From Streptomyces lichenis (lineage in GTDB: Bacteria > Actinomycetota > Actinomycetes > Streptomycetales > Streptomycetaceae), in the NCBI RefSeq assembly GCF_023218175.1, contig NZ_JALPTH010000021.1, positions 1 to 64,000 on the forward strand: a DNA stretch of 64,000 nucleotides, given 5' to 3'. Below are positions 9,457 to 17,288 of the stretch, piece by piece. Position 1 is the first letter of the stretch; each line of letters opens with the position of its first letter. Both the position numbers and the translations under genes were made by a program. Below the pieces are notes generated by a model. The model was not told where the DNA came from. It did no database searches and saw only the letters and a list, made by a program, of their open reading frames with translations.

Positions 9457-10463
9457 AGCCGGATCACGCTCATTCCCATGCTGATGCCGCCGGCCAGACC
9501 CACCAGGGCGACCAGGTCGCCGGGGGCGGCCCGGCCGCTCTCGCGCGCCCGCAGCAGCTGGAGGGGCAGGCTCGCGGAGGCGGCGTTGCCGTGCTCGGTG
9601 ATGGTGACGGGGACCTTGTCGAGGGGCAGGCCGAACCGGTCGGCGAGCTGTACGAGGTACGGCTCGGACACCTGGTGGACGCAGATGGCGGCCATGTCGT
9701 GCCAGCCGAGACCGAGCCGCTCCAGGGTGTCGTCGAGAACCTGGGAGCCGAGCCGTTCGAAGGCGCGGCGCAGGCCCACGCCGTCGAGGCGGAAGTAGGT
9801 GTGCTCCTCGCCGCGCGGGTGGGCGGAGCCCCCGCAGGGCAGGGTGCCGACGCTCCAGGAGGCGGAGTCGGCGGCGAACCCGCTGCCGATGATGCCCGGT
9901 TCGGAGGACGCCTCGACGAGGAGGGCGGCGCCCGCGTCGGACAGGGTGTAGCCCGGTATCGAGGTGAGGTAGGTGCGCAGGTCGGGCACCGACCAGCGCA
10001 CCGCCCGGGAGGGGGACTCGCCGCAGGCGATGAGGATGCGGCGGTAGCGGCCCTGGGCGATGAGCGCGTGCGCGGTCTCCAGGGCGTTGAGCACACTGTT
10101 GCAGGCGTTCTTGACGTCGAAGGCGGGGCAGCGCAAGCCGAGGCGGTCGGCGGTCATGTGCGAGGTGGCGGGCTCGATCATGTCCTGGCTGGCCGCGGCG
10201 AACAGGAGCAGGTCGATGTCGCCGGGGTCGGTGCCGGTGTCGGCGAACAGCTTGCGCGCGGCGGCGGCGGCGACGTCGGACGCCTGCCAGTCGTCGGGCA
10301 TGACATGGGTCTGCCGTACGCCGGTCAGCCGGGTGACGAGGCCGGGCGGCGGGCGGAAGCCGGTGGAGGCGGCGGCGACGAGGCTCTCGGTGCCGGCCGC
10401 GGTGCGCAGGGTCTCCGGCAGGTGTACGGCGACTCCGGCGAGCCGGGCGTGGGGTGCGGGCAT
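9453..10463 (-). CDS. OleA-like ketosynthase III / thiolase-fold condensing enzyme
   Basis: This 336-aa FabH/OleA-type protein is predicted to join two acyl chains by head-to-head Claisen condensation, giving a 2-alkyl-3-keto acid. The catalytic triad is visible: Cys121 in FDVKNACNS, His263 in CVHQVSEP and Asn293 in EHGNAAS. A glycine-rich C-terminus (GLAGGISMG) completes the fold. It lies 14 nt after the second P450 with GGGAG upstream of its ATG, and its stop overlaps the GT2 start. Its grouping with OleC- and OleD-like genes favours OleA over a FabH starter-unit synthase. The nearby FAAL and ACP could supply one acyl chain. Confidence 0.8.
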   Translation of the reverse strand: MPAPHARLAGVAVHLPETLRTAAGTESLVAAASTGFRPPPGLVTRLTGVRQTHVMPDDWQASDVAAAAARKLFADTGTDPGDIDLLLFAAASQDMIEPATSHMTADRLGLRCPAFDVKNACNSVLNALETAHALIAQGRYRRILIACGESPSRAVRWSVPDLRTYLTSIPGYTLSDAGAALLVEASSEPGIIGSGFAADSASWSVGTLPCGGSAHPRGEEHTYFRLDGVGLRRAFERLGSQVLDDTLERLGLGWHDMAAICVHQVSEPYLVQLADRFGLPLDKVPVTITEHGNAASASLPLQLLRARESGRAAPGDLVALVGLAGGISMGMSVIRL

Positions 10464-10477
10464 GGACTGGTCTCCCG

Positions 10478-11650
10478 TCAGACGAGTGTCACGGTGAGCC
10501 GCTCGTACGTGGGGATGACCACGCGGCGGCTGTAGCGTCGCTCGACGATCCGCCAGGGACGGCCGACGCCGGCGAGGGTCTCCAGCGTCCGGCCGATCTC
10601 CGCCTGGGCGATCGCGGAGCCGAGGCAGCGGTGCCGTCCGGCGCCGAACCACAGCTCCCGGTTGGCCGGCTCCGGTGGCCGGCCGAGCCGGAAGCCTCCG
10701 GTGAGGCTGTTGGCGGTGTAGTTGAGCAGGGTGATGCGTTCTCCGGCCCGGAGCGTGCGGCCGGCGAGGCGGACGTCGCCGCGTACGGTTCTGCCGATGA
10801 CGGGAGCGGGGGCCGTCACGCGCAGTCCTTCGCGGACCGCGTCGGGGACGAGTTCGGGTGAGGCGAGCAGACGGTGCTGGTCGCCGGTGTCGTGCAGCAG
10901 GGCGACGGTGCGGGTGATGGCGCTGGCCGCCGTCTCGGTCGCGGCGACCCCGACGAGGGCGGCCATCCCGGCGGTCTGGTGGGCGTCCAGGCCGGCTTCG
11001 CGGCAGCGGCCGACGAGGTGCTCGGTGGAGCCTGTGCGCCACTCGTCCTCGATGTGCCCGGTGAGGCGGGCGACGACGCGGCGGCCCCGGGCGACGGTCC
11101 CGTCGGTGAGGCCGGCACCGCCGGCGGCCTCCAGGGAGATGGCGGCGAGTTCGCGGGCGGTGGCGAAGACCTCCTCGTACGCGGCGTCGTCGGTGCCGAC
11201 CACGGGGACCCGCAGCAGCTCGGTGACGATGCGGCCGACGAGCGTACGGCCCAGGGCGGCGACGTCGACCGGGCGGCCGGAGGCGAGCCGGACGCGGGTC
11301 TCGGCGAGCCTGGCTCCGATGACGCGGTCCACCAGGGCGCGGGCGGTCGTCTCGCCGAAGAGGTCGCGGGTGGCGGTGCGCAGGGCACGGTGCCCTTCGC
11401 CGTCGAAGAGGTCGTCGACCCAGTCGCCGAGGAGCTGGGCCCACAGCCGGCCGACGCCGCCGCGGTCCAGGACGGTGAAGTGCTCGGGGTCGGTGAGGAC
11501 GGACCGCGCCGTCGCCGCGTCGGCGGTCACCCAGCCGATGCGCGGGATGTGCTTCAGGGGGCGGGCCATTCGGCCGGCGTGCAGCAGCAGGGGCAGTGCG
11601 GGACGGCTGGCTGCCAGCACGCGCAGTTCGTGGAATTCGGCGCGGTTCAT
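10478..11650 (-). CDS. cytochrome P450 (second of two)
   Basis: This 390-aa P450 has the heme loop WFGAGRHRCLG, the ExxR motif EGLR, and an I-helix reading VAATETAAS, in which the usual AGxxT is altered but the Glu-Thr pair is kept. It resembles the other cluster P450 in length but is clearly a different subfamily. The ATG at 11650 has no strong ribosome-binding site. It follows a 355-nt GC-rich gap, so it may begin a separate transcription unit that continues through the OleA-, OleC- and OleD-like genes. Confidence 0.92.
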   Translation of the reverse strand: MNRAEFHELRVLAASRPALPLLLHAGRMARPLKHIPRIGWVTADAATARSVLTDPEHFTVLDRGGVGRLWAQLLGDWVDDLFDGEGHRALRTATRDLFGETTARALVDRVIGARLAETRVRLASGRPVDVAALGRTLVGRIVTELLRVPVVGTDDAAYEEVFATARELAAISLEAAGGAGLTDGTVARGRRVVARLTGHIEDEWRTGSTEHLVGRCREAGLDAHQTAGMAALVGVAATETAASAITRTVALLHDTGDQHRLLASPELVPDAVREGLRVTAPAPVIGRTVRGDVRLAGRTLRAGERITLLNYTANSLTGGFRLGRPPEPANRELWFGAGRHRCLGSAIAQAEIGRTLETLAGVGRPWRIVERRYSRRVVIPTYERLTVTLV

Positions 11651-12005
11651 GGTGATCCATCTCGTCGTTGCGCGGGGCGGCGGACACGGCGAAGGGCCTG
11701 CCGGCCTCCTCCGGGGCCCGGGGGAGGGGCGCGTGGAGGAGGTCCGGCAGGAGATCGGGCCCCCGGGGCCGGGGAGTCCTGGCGGTACGGGGAGGTCGGG
11801 CGGCCCGGGTGGAGGGCCGGGTGAAGACCGGGTGGGCCGGGCGCGGCGGTCCGGGTGGTCGGGCGTGCCGGGCGCGGCGGCTCGGGCGCGGCGGCTCCGG
11901 TGCGGCCGGGCGGCGCGGGGGCGCGTGGGCGGGTCCCCCGGGCCCGGCCCCGGGGCGGGGGCGTGGCGCGTGGGCGCCCGCCCCGGGGCGGGTGTGCGGC
12001 CTGGT
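11651..12005. other. GC-rich non-coding gap between two halves of the cluster
   Basis: These 355 nt show no plausible gene. They are extremely GC-rich with short repeated CGGGCGCGGCGG-like stretches, and frames here lack codon bias or recognisable products. The part next to the DUF6506 gene holds a strong hairpin. A promoter for the P450-OleA-OleC-OleD unit probably lies within, but no clear -10/-35 pair is visible. Confidence 0.6.
11948..11988 (-). terminator. hairpin after the FAAL-ACP-DUF6506 genes
   Basis: A perfect 12-bp stem (arms 11948-11959 and 11977-11988, CCCCGGGGCGGG and its complement) encloses a 17-nt loop. It starts 17 nt downstream of the DUF6506 stop on the minus strand. It could terminate or attenuate transcription before the P450 gene. 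Confidence 0.6.
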
Positions 12006-12317
12006 TCAGCCGGTCTGCGGCGGGAAGAGCGCGGCCATGCCGTCGATGGACTCCGGTCCGTACCCGACCGAACCGATCGGGATCCGGGACTTGGTGGCCT
12101 CGATGACCTTGGCCGTCCACACCGGCCCGAAGCCACCGCACAGCTCGATGAGCTGAATGCCCTCGTCCACCAGCGCGGCCGCGACCTCGGGCCCCTGTGC
12201 CGGGTCGGCCATACCGACGATCACGGCACGGAACCCGTCCCGCTCGATCACCGTGCGGTCGCGGTCCGGGTCGAGCCCGCGTCCGGTGAAGAGGAACCCG
12301 AATGCGTCGAGTGCCAT
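12006..12317 (-). CDS. DUF6506-type small protein
   Basis: The 103-aa soluble protein starts MALDAFGFLFTG and has Ala/Val/Gly-rich segments such as ELCGGFGP and GSVGYGPES. I place it in the DUF6506 family, whose function is unknown to me. The ATG follows 4 nt after the ACP stop, and AAAGGAA at the end of the ACP gene serves as ribosome-binding site. It is therefore co-translated with the ACP and probably part of the same step. It has no signal peptide or membrane segment. A small enzyme or chaperone acting on ACP-bound substrate would fit the position but is a guess. Confidence 0.7.
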   Translation of the reverse strand: MALDAFGFLFTGRGLDPDRDRTVIERDGFRAVIVGMADPAQGPEVAAALVDEGIQLIELCGGFGPVWTAKVIEATKSRIPIGSVGYGPESIDGMAALFPPQTG

Positions 12318-12321
12318 GGTG

Positions 12322-12612
12322 TCAATTCCTTTCGGGAAGCGGTCGCAGCAGGGCCACGACCTCGTCTGCCACTTCGGTCAGGGTCAGGCTGCCCAGTGCG
12401 CCGGCGCTCTCCAACTGTGCGCCGCACCACTTCTCCACGCCGGAGACGAGGACGGAGCTGGTCATGGAGTCGATGCCGAAGGCGCTCAGAGGCACCTCGT
12501 CGTCGAGGTCCGAGGGCTCCATCTCCAGCAGTTCGCCCAGCAGTTGCCTCAGCCGCTCCGTCACGGCCTCCCGGGTGAAGTCCTCCCGCGCGGTGCTCTC
12601 CACGGCGCTCAC
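12322..12612 (-). CDS. acyl carrier protein
   Basis: This 96-aa stand-alone carrier protein has the phosphopantetheine site FGIDSM (Ser49) between acidic helices. It is expected to be loaded by the FAAL encoded directly upstream. The GTG at 12612 overlaps the FAAL stop (GTGA), which is strong evidence for a FAAL-ACP functional pair. The longer upstream frame is rejected because it would overlap the FAAL gene without a ribosome-binding site. Confidence 0.92.
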   Translation of the reverse strand: MSAVESTAREDFTREAVTERLRQLLGELLEMEPSDLDDEVPLSAFGIDSMTSSVLVSGVEKWCGAQLESAGALGSLTLTEVADEVVALLRPLPERN

Positions 12613-14420
12613 GCGGCACCGCCCGTGCGCCGGCTGGACCACTGGGCCAGGGGCTGGAGGCGGCCGGACGCCACCTGCTCGGCGCAGGCCCGCCGGCGGA
12701 TCTTGCCGCTGGTGGTGCGGGGCACCTTGTTGCGCGGTACGGCGTAGACGCTGACCGCGGTGGGCAGGACCTTCGCCACGGCGATGCCGGCCGCTCGTAC
12801 GGCGACGGCCAGGGCCTCCGGGTCGCGCTCGACGGTCTCCACGACCACCGCCACGCCCTTGTCGTCCTCGCTCAACGGCCAGGCGGCGGCCCGCTGCTGG
12901 GCGAAGGCGGGGTGCGCGTCCAGCGCGACGGCCTCGGCGTCCTGCGGGAAGTAGTTCTCGCCGCCGATGATCAGCACGTCCTTGATCCGGCCGGTGATGA
13001 ACAGCTCGCCGCCGTCGAGGAACCCGAGGTCGCCGGTGCGGACGTAGGTCCGGCCGGGCTCTTCACCGTCCGTACCGGCGAGGCGGGCGGCGAAGATGCC
13101 CGCCGACTCCTCCTCGCGGCGCCAGTAGCCGCCGCAGTTGCCCGGGGAGTCCACCCAGATCTCGCCGACGACCCGGTCGGCCAGCGGCCGGTGCGTCTCC
13201 GGGTCCGCGATGGCGACGCGCACGTCGTCCACCACCGTCCCGCAGCCGACGAGCTCGATGCCCTCGTCCGCGACGGTGGTCACCACCGCCTTGCCCTCGG
13301 CCAGCGCCTCGCGGTCGTAGAGGCCCACGACGGTCGGGACCAGCGAGGGCGTCAGGCTCACCGCGAGAGTGCACTCGGCGAGGCCGAAGCCGGGCGAGAA
13401 GACCTCCTCGCGGAAGAAGCTCGGCCGGAACGCCTCGGCGAACCGGCGCTGGGTGGCGGCGCGCACGGGCTCGGAGCCGTTGACGGCGACCCGCCAGGTC
13501 GACAGATCGATCGCGGCGCGCTCCTCCGCCGGTATCCGGTTGACGCAGATGTCGTACGCGAAGTCGGGCGCGGCGGTGAAGACGTCGTCCTCGGCGGAGA
13601 TGGCGCGCAGCCACACCCGGGGGTCGCGCACGAAGGTGGCCGGCTCCATGGTGACGGTGGCGGCACCGGACACCAGCGGCAGGACGACCGCCGTGCACAG
13701 GCCCATATCGTGGAAGAACGGCAGCCAGCTGACGATGGTGGTGGTGGGCTCCACCTCGCAGCGGTCGCGCATGGCGGCCTGGTTCGCCACCAGGTTGCCG
13801 TGACCGACGACGACACCGCGCGGGTCGCCGGTGGATCCGGAGGTGTACTGGAGGAGCGCGGTGGCCGCCGGGTCGAGCGCCGGCGGGTCGGGCAGGGCGG
13901 CGGTGTCACCCGGCTCGCCCTCCGGGCGGCGCACGGCGACCCACTCCACGCCGGGCGCCAGATCGCCGCCGGCGTCCTCGGCGTCCTGCTGGGTGGAGAC
14001 GAGCACCGCGCACGGAGTGCAGTCGCCGCAGATCGCGGAGAGCCGCTCGGCGCGGGAGGTGGTGCCGGTCCGGGCCGCGGCGCGGAAGGCGGGCACCGGT
14101 ACGGCGATCATGCCGGCGTACAGGCAGCCCAGGAAGCCGATATGGAAGTCGAGCCCCGGCAGGGCGGGGACGATCACCCGGTCGCCGGGGCGGCCGGTCC
14201 GGCGCAGTGCGGCGGCGAGCGCGCGGGCGTGCCGGTCGAGTTCGACGGGGGTCAGGGTCTCGATCACCTCGCCGGCCGCGTCCAGGGCGGTGACCAGGGC
14301 GCGGTCGGCGTCCGGGCCCTGGGCGCGGGCGATGAGGGCTTCGACGATGGTGCGGGCATCCCGGCCGGTGTGCGCCTCGGCCGGCGCGCGAGTGGCGGTC
14401 GCCTCGGTGGGCGTGTTCAC
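12609..14420 (-). CDS. fatty-acyl-AMP ligase (FAAL)
   Basis: This 603-aa ANL enzyme activates a fatty acid as acyl-AMP and transfers it to an ACP instead of CoA. The P-loop reads LQYTSGSTGDPRGVV, and the SWLPFFHDMGL segment, FGLAECTL and the insertion before the C-terminal domain are typical of FAALs. The C-terminal RTTSGKIRR lysine is present. GTG at 14420 is chosen with GAGGAG upstream and a 14-nt gap after purF; an ATG overlapping the purF stop would add six residues. It is coupled to the ACP gene downstream. The acyl chain length is unknown. Confidence 0.93.
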   Translation of the reverse strand: MNTPTEATATRAPAEAHTGRDARTIVEALIARAQGPDADRALVTALDAAGEVIETLTPVELDRHARALAAALRRTGRPGDRVIVPALPGLDFHIGFLGCLYAGMIAVPVPAFRAAARTGTTSRAERLSAICGDCTPCAVLVSTQQDAEDAGGDLAPGVEWVAVRRPEGEPGDTAALPDPPALDPAATALLQYTSGSTGDPRGVVVGHGNLVANQAAMRDRCEVEPTTTIVSWLPFFHDMGLCTAVVLPLVSGAATVTMEPATFVRDPRVWLRAISAEDDVFTAAPDFAYDICVNRIPAEERAAIDLSTWRVAVNGSEPVRAATQRRFAEAFRPSFFREEVFSPGFGLAECTLAVSLTPSLVPTVVGLYDREALAEGKAVVTTVADEGIELVGCGTVVDDVRVAIADPETHRPLADRVVGEIWVDSPGNCGGYWRREEESAGIFAARLAGTDGEEPGRTYVRTGDLGFLDGGELFITGRIKDVLIIGGENYFPQDAEAVALDAHPAFAQQRAAAWPLSEDDKGVAVVVETVERDPEALAVAVRAAGIAVAKVLPTAVSVYAVPRNKVPRTTSGKIRRRACAEQVASGRLQPLAQWSSRRTGGAA

Positions 14421-14434
14421 TGCTGGGGTTCTCC

Positions 14435-15886
14435 TCATTCGGCGGTGCCTTGGGACGCAAGGGCGGTGGCGCAGGCCGGCGCGGGGAAGGCCCCGGCGGG
14501 GGTGGCGGTCGGGTAGCGGCCGGTCAGGCAGGCGGTGCAGTAGCCGGAGCGGTCGCCCCCGGCGGCTTCGAGCAACCGGTCCAGCGACAGGAACGCCACG
14601 CTGTCGCAGTCCAGTTGTCCGGCCAGCTCCGTCATCGACAGCCGGGCGGCGAGCAGTTCCTCCGGGCGCCCGGTGTCGATGCCGTAGAAGCAGGGCCAGC
14701 GGTACGGCGGCGAGGCGACGCGCAGATGGACCTCCAGCGCCCCGGCGTCGCGGAGCATCCGCGCCACGGTGCGCATGGTGGTGCCGCGCACCAGTGAGTC
14801 GTCCACCAGGACCACCCGGCGGCCGGCGACCGCCGCCGGGACAGGGCTGAGCTTCCGCCGTACGGCGTGGTGGCGGGCCTCCTGGTCCCGGGCGAGGAAG
14901 CTGCGCCCGCCCTGGCCGGGCCGTAACAGCCCCTGGACGACGGTCAGTCCGGCGCGCTCGGCGTACCCGTCGGCCGCGACGCGCGCGGTCTCCGGGGTGG
15001 CCACGACCACCGGCCGCGGCGAGCCGTCCACCGGGGCGTGGTCCGCGAGCGCCTGGCCGGCCCGGAAGCGCGCCTGGTAGACGCTGCGCCCGGACAGGTG
15101 GGAGTCGGCGCGGGCGAAGTACACGTACTCGAAGAGGCAGGCGGCGGTCTTGGCGTCGGGCACCTCGAGCCGGCTGCTCGCCGTGCCCTGCGGGCCGATC
15201 GACAGCACCTCGCCGGGCTCCAGTTCCCGCACCACGTCGCCGCCGACGGCGGTGATCGCGGCGGTCTCCGAGGCCAGCAGCCAGGTGTCGCCCCGCCGGC
15301 CCACCGCGAGCGGCCGGAAGCCGTGCGGGTCGCGGACGCCGTACAGCCGGTGCCCGTCGGACACCACCAGGGCGTAGGCGCCCTTCAGCCCGGGGAGCAC
15401 CGCGTGGAGCGCGGCCGCGGTGTCGAGGCCCTTCTCCGCGCGGGCGGCCAGCAGCAGGCGGGTCAGCAGCTCGCTGTCGGTGAACCACTCGCCCGGCTCG
15501 ACGGCGTCCGCCCCCGGCGCGGTGTGCGGGTCGACGAGCGTGCCGTTGTGGGCGAGGGCCAGCGGCGGCCGGTCGAGCACGACCGGCTGCGCCCCGGCCA
15601 GCGCGTCGCGCGTGCCGTGGGTGGCGTACCGGACGTGGCCGACCGCCACCGGGCCGAGGGGCAGCCCCTCCAGGTCCGGCAGGGCCTCGGCGACGGTCCC
15701 GGCGCCGTGCCGGGCGACCAGGGCGTCCCCGGTGCCGACGGCGATGCCCGCGCTCTCCTGCCCGCGATGCTGGAGCGCGACGAGCATCTCCCGCACCACG
15801 GCGGCGTGGTGGCCCGCGGGGCCCCAGACGCCCGCGACACCGCAGGCTTCCCTGGGCTTGTCCGCGTCCACCGGGTCGCCGTTCAC
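14435..15886 (-). CDS. purF: cluster-borne amidophosphoribosyltransferase (PurF paralogue)
   Basis: It makes 5-phosphoribosylamine from PRPP and glutamine. The 483-aa protein has a 14-residue propeptide before the nucleophile Cys15 (ACGVAGVWGP). The glutaminase residues are present in GHVRYATHGT, LAHNGTLVD and FTDSELL. The PRPP loop is VVLVDDSLVRGTT, and the cysteines of the Fe-S type are in YCTACLTGRYP and CFYGID. It looks catalytically complete but diverges from housekeeping PurF, for example THGTRDALAGAQPV in place of the usual segment. A TTA leucine codon at 14926-14924 makes translation bldA-dependent, which would be unsuitable for a housekeeping purine gene. It overlaps the glycosidase-like gene by GTGA and precedes the FAAL gene. 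Confidence 0.93.
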   Translation of the reverse strand: MNGDPVDADKPREACGVAGVWGPAGHHAAVVREMLVALQHRGQESAGIAVGTGDALVARHGAGTVAEALPDLEGLPLGPVAVGHVRYATHGTRDALAGAQPVVLDRPPLALAHNGTLVDPHTAPGADAVEPGEWFTDSELLTRLLLAARAEKGLDTAAALHAVLPGLKGAYALVVSDGHRLYGVRDPHGFRPLAVGRRGDTWLLASETAAITAVGGDVVRELEPGEVLSIGPQGTASSRLEVPDAKTAACLFEYVYFARADSHLSGRSVYQARFRAGQALADHAPVDGSPRPVVVATPETARVAADGYAERAGLTVVQGLLRPGQGGRSFLARDQEARHHAVRRKLSPVPAAVAGRRVVLVDDSLVRGTTMRTVARMLRDAGALEVHLRVASPPYRWPCFYGIDTGRPEELLAARLSMTELAGQLDCDSVAFLSLDRLLEAAGGDRSGYCTACLTGRYPTATPAGAFPAPACATALASQGTAE

Positions 15887-16413
15887 GACGTGTCCCCGCC
15901 CGTGTCGAGCCAGTCGGTGAAGGCGTCCAGATCCGGCAGGATGACCGTCGAGCAGGAGAGCACCGCCAGGTTCTGGCGCATGTCGGTGATCGAGACGACC
16001 GTGCGCCCGGCGCGGTAGGCCGACAGCATCTCGGCCGCGGTGCCCATGCTGGCCTCGTGGCCCGGCAGCCACGCCACGCACACGTCGCTGGCGGCGGCCA
16101 GCTCGGTGAGCCGGTGGAACAGCACGGTCAGCTCGCGCAGTTCGGGGGCGAGCCGGTCGTGGTGCAGCACCGCGCGGTCCGCGAGCGCCGCGTGTGCGGG
16201 GCGGGCGCCGGGGTGGGCGGCCAGCCACTCGGCCATCACCACACCCGGGTCGTTGACGACGGCTCCGGGCCGGCGGGCCAGCAGGGCCGCGGTCAGCCGC
16301 TCGCGGTAGGTCTGGTCGACGAGGTCCGATCCGGTGCGGGCGCCCTGCATGGTGCCCGCGAGGAAGTACGAGCGGGTCAGCGGGGGTGCGCCCGGCGCTT
16401 CGAGGGCGGTCAC
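15883..16413 (-). CDS. nucleoside 2-deoxyribosyltransferase-like N-glycosidase
   Basis: The 176-aa protein has the fold signature of nucleoside deoxyribosyltransferases and nucleotide N-glycosidases (RCL, MilB, BlsM). YFLAGTM is near the N-terminus. Asp110 lies in AASDVCVAWLPG, and MGTAAEM carries the likely catalytic Glu128, followed by GRTVVSI. In nucleoside-antibiotic clusters such proteins cleave the base-ribose bond of a nucleotide. Here it is translationally coupled to the preceding thiol-transferase-like gene and to purF. A phosphoribosyl compound is therefore a plausible substrate, but this is inferred from context only. Confidence 0.72.
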   Translation of the reverse strand: MTALEAPGAPPLTRSYFLAGTMQGARTGSDLVDQTYRERLTAALLARRPGAVVNDPGVVMAEWLAAHPGARPAHAALADRAVLHHDRLAPELRELTVLFHRLTELAAASDVCVAWLPGHEASMGTAAEMLSAYRAGRTVVSITDMRQNLAVLSCSTVILPDLDAFTDWLDTGGDTS

Positions 16414-17288
16414 TCGTCCTCCAGGGAGTACGGGGCCAGGGCGAGCCCGGCGGGGGCGGCGGCGCGGTGGATGGCCGCCGCCTCCAGCAGGAAGGCGACC
16501 ACGTCGTCGGTGGAGGCCGCGACGGCGTCCGCGACGACCTCCAGGTCGCGCTGGAAGCGGGCGTCGCCGTGGATGGCGACGGCACCCTGGTTGTCCTTGG
16601 TCAGCATCAGGCCGCTGGACTCGGCGACGCCCTCGGGGCGTCCCGCCAGCGGGAGGATCAGCTCGGCCATCCCGCGGGTGACCGGGTGCAGGACCCGGAT
16701 GGAGACGCTGTGCTGCTCCGGGTGGACCAGCAGCCGCCGTACGAAGTCGGCCGCCGGCGGCACCGTGTCGAGCCGGGACTCGGGGCGCAGCAGGAAGGAC
16801 CGGGAGGCCGTGTTGTGGCCGCGGCTCGGGCTGTACCGCAGGTAGTCGAGGCGGATGGAGTCGTCGGCCAGGTCCCAGGTGGCCCGCACCCGGCTCGGCG
16901 CGGGGGTGCCGTCCGCCTTCACCCGGAAGGGGTAGGCGTCGACCGTGGTCCGTACGCTGCCGTCGACGGCCGCGCCCCGGTCGAGCCGCAGCGGTTCGCC
17001 GTGCAGCAGGTAGGGGTCGAGGATGACCAGGCCGTCCGGCGTGCGGTAGACGGCGGCCACATGGCGGCCGTCGATCAGGTACTCGGCGGTGATGCCGGAG
17101 CGCTCCATGACCATGCGTCCGGCCATGAAGGACTGCCAGGCGCAGGACAGGCCGAAGCGCGGCGGGGCGGCCTTGGTGCCGAAGTACTCGTGGAACTGGG
17201 AGGCGCTGTTGTAGGGGACGCCCACGAGGACCTCGTCGAGGACCTCCTTCTGCACGTCGCTCAGCAGCGCCGCACCGACGGTGTTCAC
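16410..17288 (-). CDS. thiol-transferase-like protein (NAT/transglutaminase-like triad)
   Basis: I do not firmly recognise this 292-aa protein. A candidate Cys-His-Asp triad is visible: Cys49 in FGLSCAWQSF, His76 in DGRHVAAVY and Asp91 in VILDPYLL. The 15-residue His-Asp spacing matches arylamine N-acetyltransferases and transglutaminase-like enzymes, although the first spacing is shorter than in NATs. The C-terminal half (VRRLLVHPEQHSV, LTKDNQGAVAIHGD) is unfamiliar. It is soluble and has no signal peptide. It starts with GTG overlapping the FMO stop and overlaps the glycosidase-like gene. Acyl or aminoacyl transfer from the ACP to an amine is a reasonable guess. Confidence 0.55.
   Translation of the reverse strand: MNTVGAALLSDVQKEVLDEVLVGVPYNSASQFHEYFGTKAAPPRFGLSCAWQSFMAGRMVMERSGITAEYLIDGRHVAAVYRTPDGLVILDPYLLHGEPLRLDRGAAVDGSVRTTVDAYPFRVKADGTPAPSRVRATWDLADDSIRLDYLRYSPSRGHNTASRSFLLRPESRLDTVPPAADFVRRLLVHPEQHSVSIRVLHPVTRGMAELILPLAGRPEGVAESSGLMLTKDNQGAVAIHGDARFQRDLEVVADAVAASTDDVVAFLLEAAAIHRAAAPAGLALAPYSLEDE

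Noticed and set aside
9453..11687. A 744-codon fusion of the P450 shadow and the OleA-like protein
   Set aside because: The upstream part lies in a shadow frame of the second P450; the OleA-like protein has its own ATG with GGGAG upstream at 10463.
11651..12005. Gene in the GC-rich gap
   Set aside because: Frames are low-complexity Gly/Arg/Pro with no start signals or homology.
12609..15488. A 959-aa FAAL with N-terminal extension
   Set aside because: The extension is a shadow of purF; GTG 14420 has a ribosome-binding site and gives a normal-length FAAL.
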